Of a stretch of DNA of 64,000 nucleotides, positions 62,201 through 64,000 are shown one piece after another. Origin of the DNA: Heliopora coerulea (lineage: Eukaryota > Cnidaria > Anthozoa > Scleralcyonacea > Helioporidae); the NCBI GenBank assembly GCA_030142905.1, contig JASJOG010000114.1, forward strand, positions 62,001 through 126,000, read 5' to 3'. The notes under the pieces are model-generated. The model was given only the letters and a program-made list of their open reading frames with translations. It made no database searches and had not been told where the DNA came from. Position numbers and translations under genes: made by a program. The stretch's first letter is position 1. Every line of letters begins with the position of its first letter.

Positions 62201-64000
62201 TGTAAAATTACCTTTTCGGGTCAGAGAAGAGAATAAAAGCATTAGTTATTGATTCGAGCAGTACTTTGAAAAATATGGCAATGTTTAGATTTGGATAATT
62301 AAACGTTATTCGCCTAAAACACAGATGTATGGTAATAACTAGTTGAAGAACAAATAGGTTTACTAAACTTTTCAAATACTTCTAAATTGTTCTCCTCCAC
62401 CCAAACATCATAAAACAAATCGATTTTCGTCGATTCGACGAGTTGCTGTGAAAATTTCTCAAACTCTTCAATACCGCTTTAACTCGTCGAAATAAGAAAA
62501 TTAGTGAAACGAAAAGTGAAAGATAAATGGCTTCAGTTAATTGCAATTATCCAACGTTTACTAAAATTCGGGAATGGCTTTAAAATGATCTTTTCGAGTC
62601 AGACAAGAGAATAAAAGCATTAGTTGTTTGATTCGAGAAGTACTTTTAAAAATATGGCAATGTTTAGAAATTGGACAATTAAGCGTTATACGCCTAAAAC
62701 CCAGATGTATTGTTATGACTGGTTGAAGAACAAATAGGTTTACTAAACTTTTCAAATACTTCTAAATTGTTCTCTTCCACTCAAACATCATAAATCAAAT
62801 CGATTTTCGTCGATTCGACGAGTTACTGTGAAAATTTCTCAAATTCTTCAAAACCGCTTTAACTCGTCGAATAAAGACGATTAGTAAAACGAAGAGTGAA
62901 ACATAAATGGCTTAAGTTAATTGCAATTATCCAACGTTTACTAAAATTCGGGAATGGCTGTAAAATGATCTTTTCGGGTCAGAGTAGATAATAAATACAT
63001 TAGTTTGTTGATTCGAGAAGTACTTTCAAAAATATGGCAATGTTTAGAAATTGGGCAATTAAGCGTTATACGCCTAAAACCCAGATGTATGGTTATAACT
63101 GGTTGAAAAACAAATAGGTTTACTAAACTTTTCAAATACTTCTAAATTGTTCTCCTCCACCCAAATACCATAAAACAAATCGATTTTCGTCGATTCGACG
63201 AGTTGCTGTGAAAATTTCTAAAACAAGTCAAAACCGCTTTATCTCGACCAAATATGACGATCAATGAAACGAATAATAAATCATTTATGGCTTAACTTAG
63301 ATGCAATTATCCAATCTTTGCGAAAAATCGGGAATAGCTCTAAAATGATCTTTTCGGCTCAGGAAAGAGAATAAAAGCATTAATTGTATGATTCGAGAAG
63401 TACTTTCAAAAATATGGCAATGTTTAGAAATTGGACAATTAAGCGTTATACGCCTAAAACCCAGATGTATTGTTATAACTGGTTGGAAAACAAACAGGTT
63501 TACAAAAATTTTCAAATACTTCTAAATTGTTCTCCTCAACCCAAACATCATAAAACAAATCGATTTTCGTCGATTCGACGAGTTGCTGTGAAAATTTCTC
63601 AAACTCGTCAAAACCAATTTATCTTGCCGAAATAAGACGATTAGTGAAACGAACAGTGAAACACTTGTGGCTTAAGTTAGTTGCTATTGTCAAATGTTTG
63701 CAAAAAGTCAGGAATGGCTGAAAAATTACCTTCTCGGGTCAGATGAGGGAATCAAAGTATTAGTTTGTTGATTCGAACAGTACTTTACAAAATATGGCAA
63801 TGTTTAGAAATTGGACAATTAAGCGTTATACGACTAAAACCCAGATGTATGGTTATAACTGTTTGAAGAACAAATACGTTAACTAAACTTTTCAAATCCT
63901 CCAAAATATTCTCCTCCTCCCAAACATCATAAAACAAATCGATTTTCGTCGATTCGACGAGTTGCTGTGAAAATTTCTCAAACTCGTCAAACGCGATTTA
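59270..64000. repeat. Long HOR block, copy 2 (runs off the window)
   Basis: It pairs with 43.9-48.2 kb at +15,380 to +15,382, then with 48.98-49.38 kb at +14,619 after a two-monomer loss near 63.6 kb. It is still in the same block at the last base, so the array continues beyond the window. Confidence 0.84.

Larger units (their letters stand above)
1..64000. repeat. Satellite DNA array, ~380-bp monomer, about 168 copies
   Basis: The same ~380-bp unit repeats head to tail through the window. Landmarks recur in fixed order: a CGTCGATTCGACG core, then GACGATTAGTGAAACGAACA, GGGTCAGAG, ATATGGCAATGTTTAGAAAT, GTTATACGCCTAAAACCCAG, GGTTATAACTGGTTGAAG, and CTCCTCCACCCAAACATCAT just before the next core. 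Cores near 291, 672, 1,051 and 1,431 are 379-381 bp apart, and the spacing holds to 64 kb. Copies differ by scattered substitutions and 1-5 bp indels. No foreign sequence interrupts the array; the only reversal of orientation is at 53.9-54.3 kb. There is no gene, so the array itself is the annotation. A structural, heterochromatic role is inferred from sequence organisation only. The source species is not identifiable from what I can see. Confidence 0.98.

Noticed and set aside
1..64000. AATAAA in most monomers as polyadenylation signals
   Set aside because: The motif is part of the fixed monomer (GAGAATAAAAGC) and there is no transcript model to end.
1..64000. CRISPR array
   Set aside because: The repeated unit is about 380 bp with similar sequence throughout; there are no short identical repeats separated by unique spacers and no cas genes.
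1..64000. Identification as a named satellite such as the hop, Cannabis or beetle repeats
   Set aside because: Only the monomer length is comparable; no sequence comparison could be made. A search of a consensus monomer against repeat databases would decide.

Overview
The whole 64 kb window is one eukaryotic satellite-DNA array. From first to last base it is made of about 168 (64,000/380) head-to-tail copies of a single AT-rich monomer of about 380 bp (usually 379-382 bp; one monomer counted by hand at 26,893-27,272 is about 33% GC). I find no protein-coding gene, RNA gene, transposable element, CRISPR array, origin or telomere repeat. The many short open frames, nearly all on the minus strand, are the same stretch of monomer read again and again. 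The frequent ones open at TTG rather than ATG, and a 380-bp unit cannot stay in one frame from copy to copy.

The organism cannot be named from sequence alone. A pure long array with multi-monomer higher-order repeats (HORs) fits pericentromeric, centromeric or subtelomeric heterochromatin of a plant or animal. Monomers of roughly 360-390 bp are known, for example, in subtelomeric repeats of hop and Cannabis relatives and in beetle satellites, but that is similarity of length only.

Layout (block edges are approximate, read by eye from shared variant bases). About 0-27 kb holds three versions (A, B, C) of a HOR of about 9.88 kb (26 monomers): A 350-5,410, B 10,230-15,660, C 19,379-26,960. They are separated by blocks with a 4-monomer (1,521 bp) period at 8.4-10.2 and 15.7-18.5 kb. 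Copy C carries an internal rearranged 4-monomer duplication. 27-30.8 kb holds a C continuation, a fresh single-monomer duplication and a shortened second copy of part of C. 30.8-34.0 kb is again the 4-monomer family. 34.0-43.9 kb is a near-perfect tandem duplication of a 13-monomer unit (4,945 bp), each copy containing a 5-monomer duplication (1,903 bp). 43.9-49.4 kb and 59.3-64.0 kb are two copies of another long block, 15.38 kb apart, the second lacking two monomers. 49.4-59.3 kb is a mosaic of segments resembling other parts of the window.

The most unusual object is a single monomer in inverted orientation at about 53,898-54,275. It is almost exactly one unit long, cut at the same monomer phase at both ends, and replaces about 220 bp of forward array. 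It shifts the repeat phase by about 171 bp, which explains why long-range matches across it are not multiples of 380. A second recurring feature is a CpG-rich segment of about 75-95 bp in every monomer containing three short inverted repeats built on TCGTCGA. The window is best read as a record of unequal exchange, local amplification and one inversion or reinsertion event in a satellite, not as a gene system.
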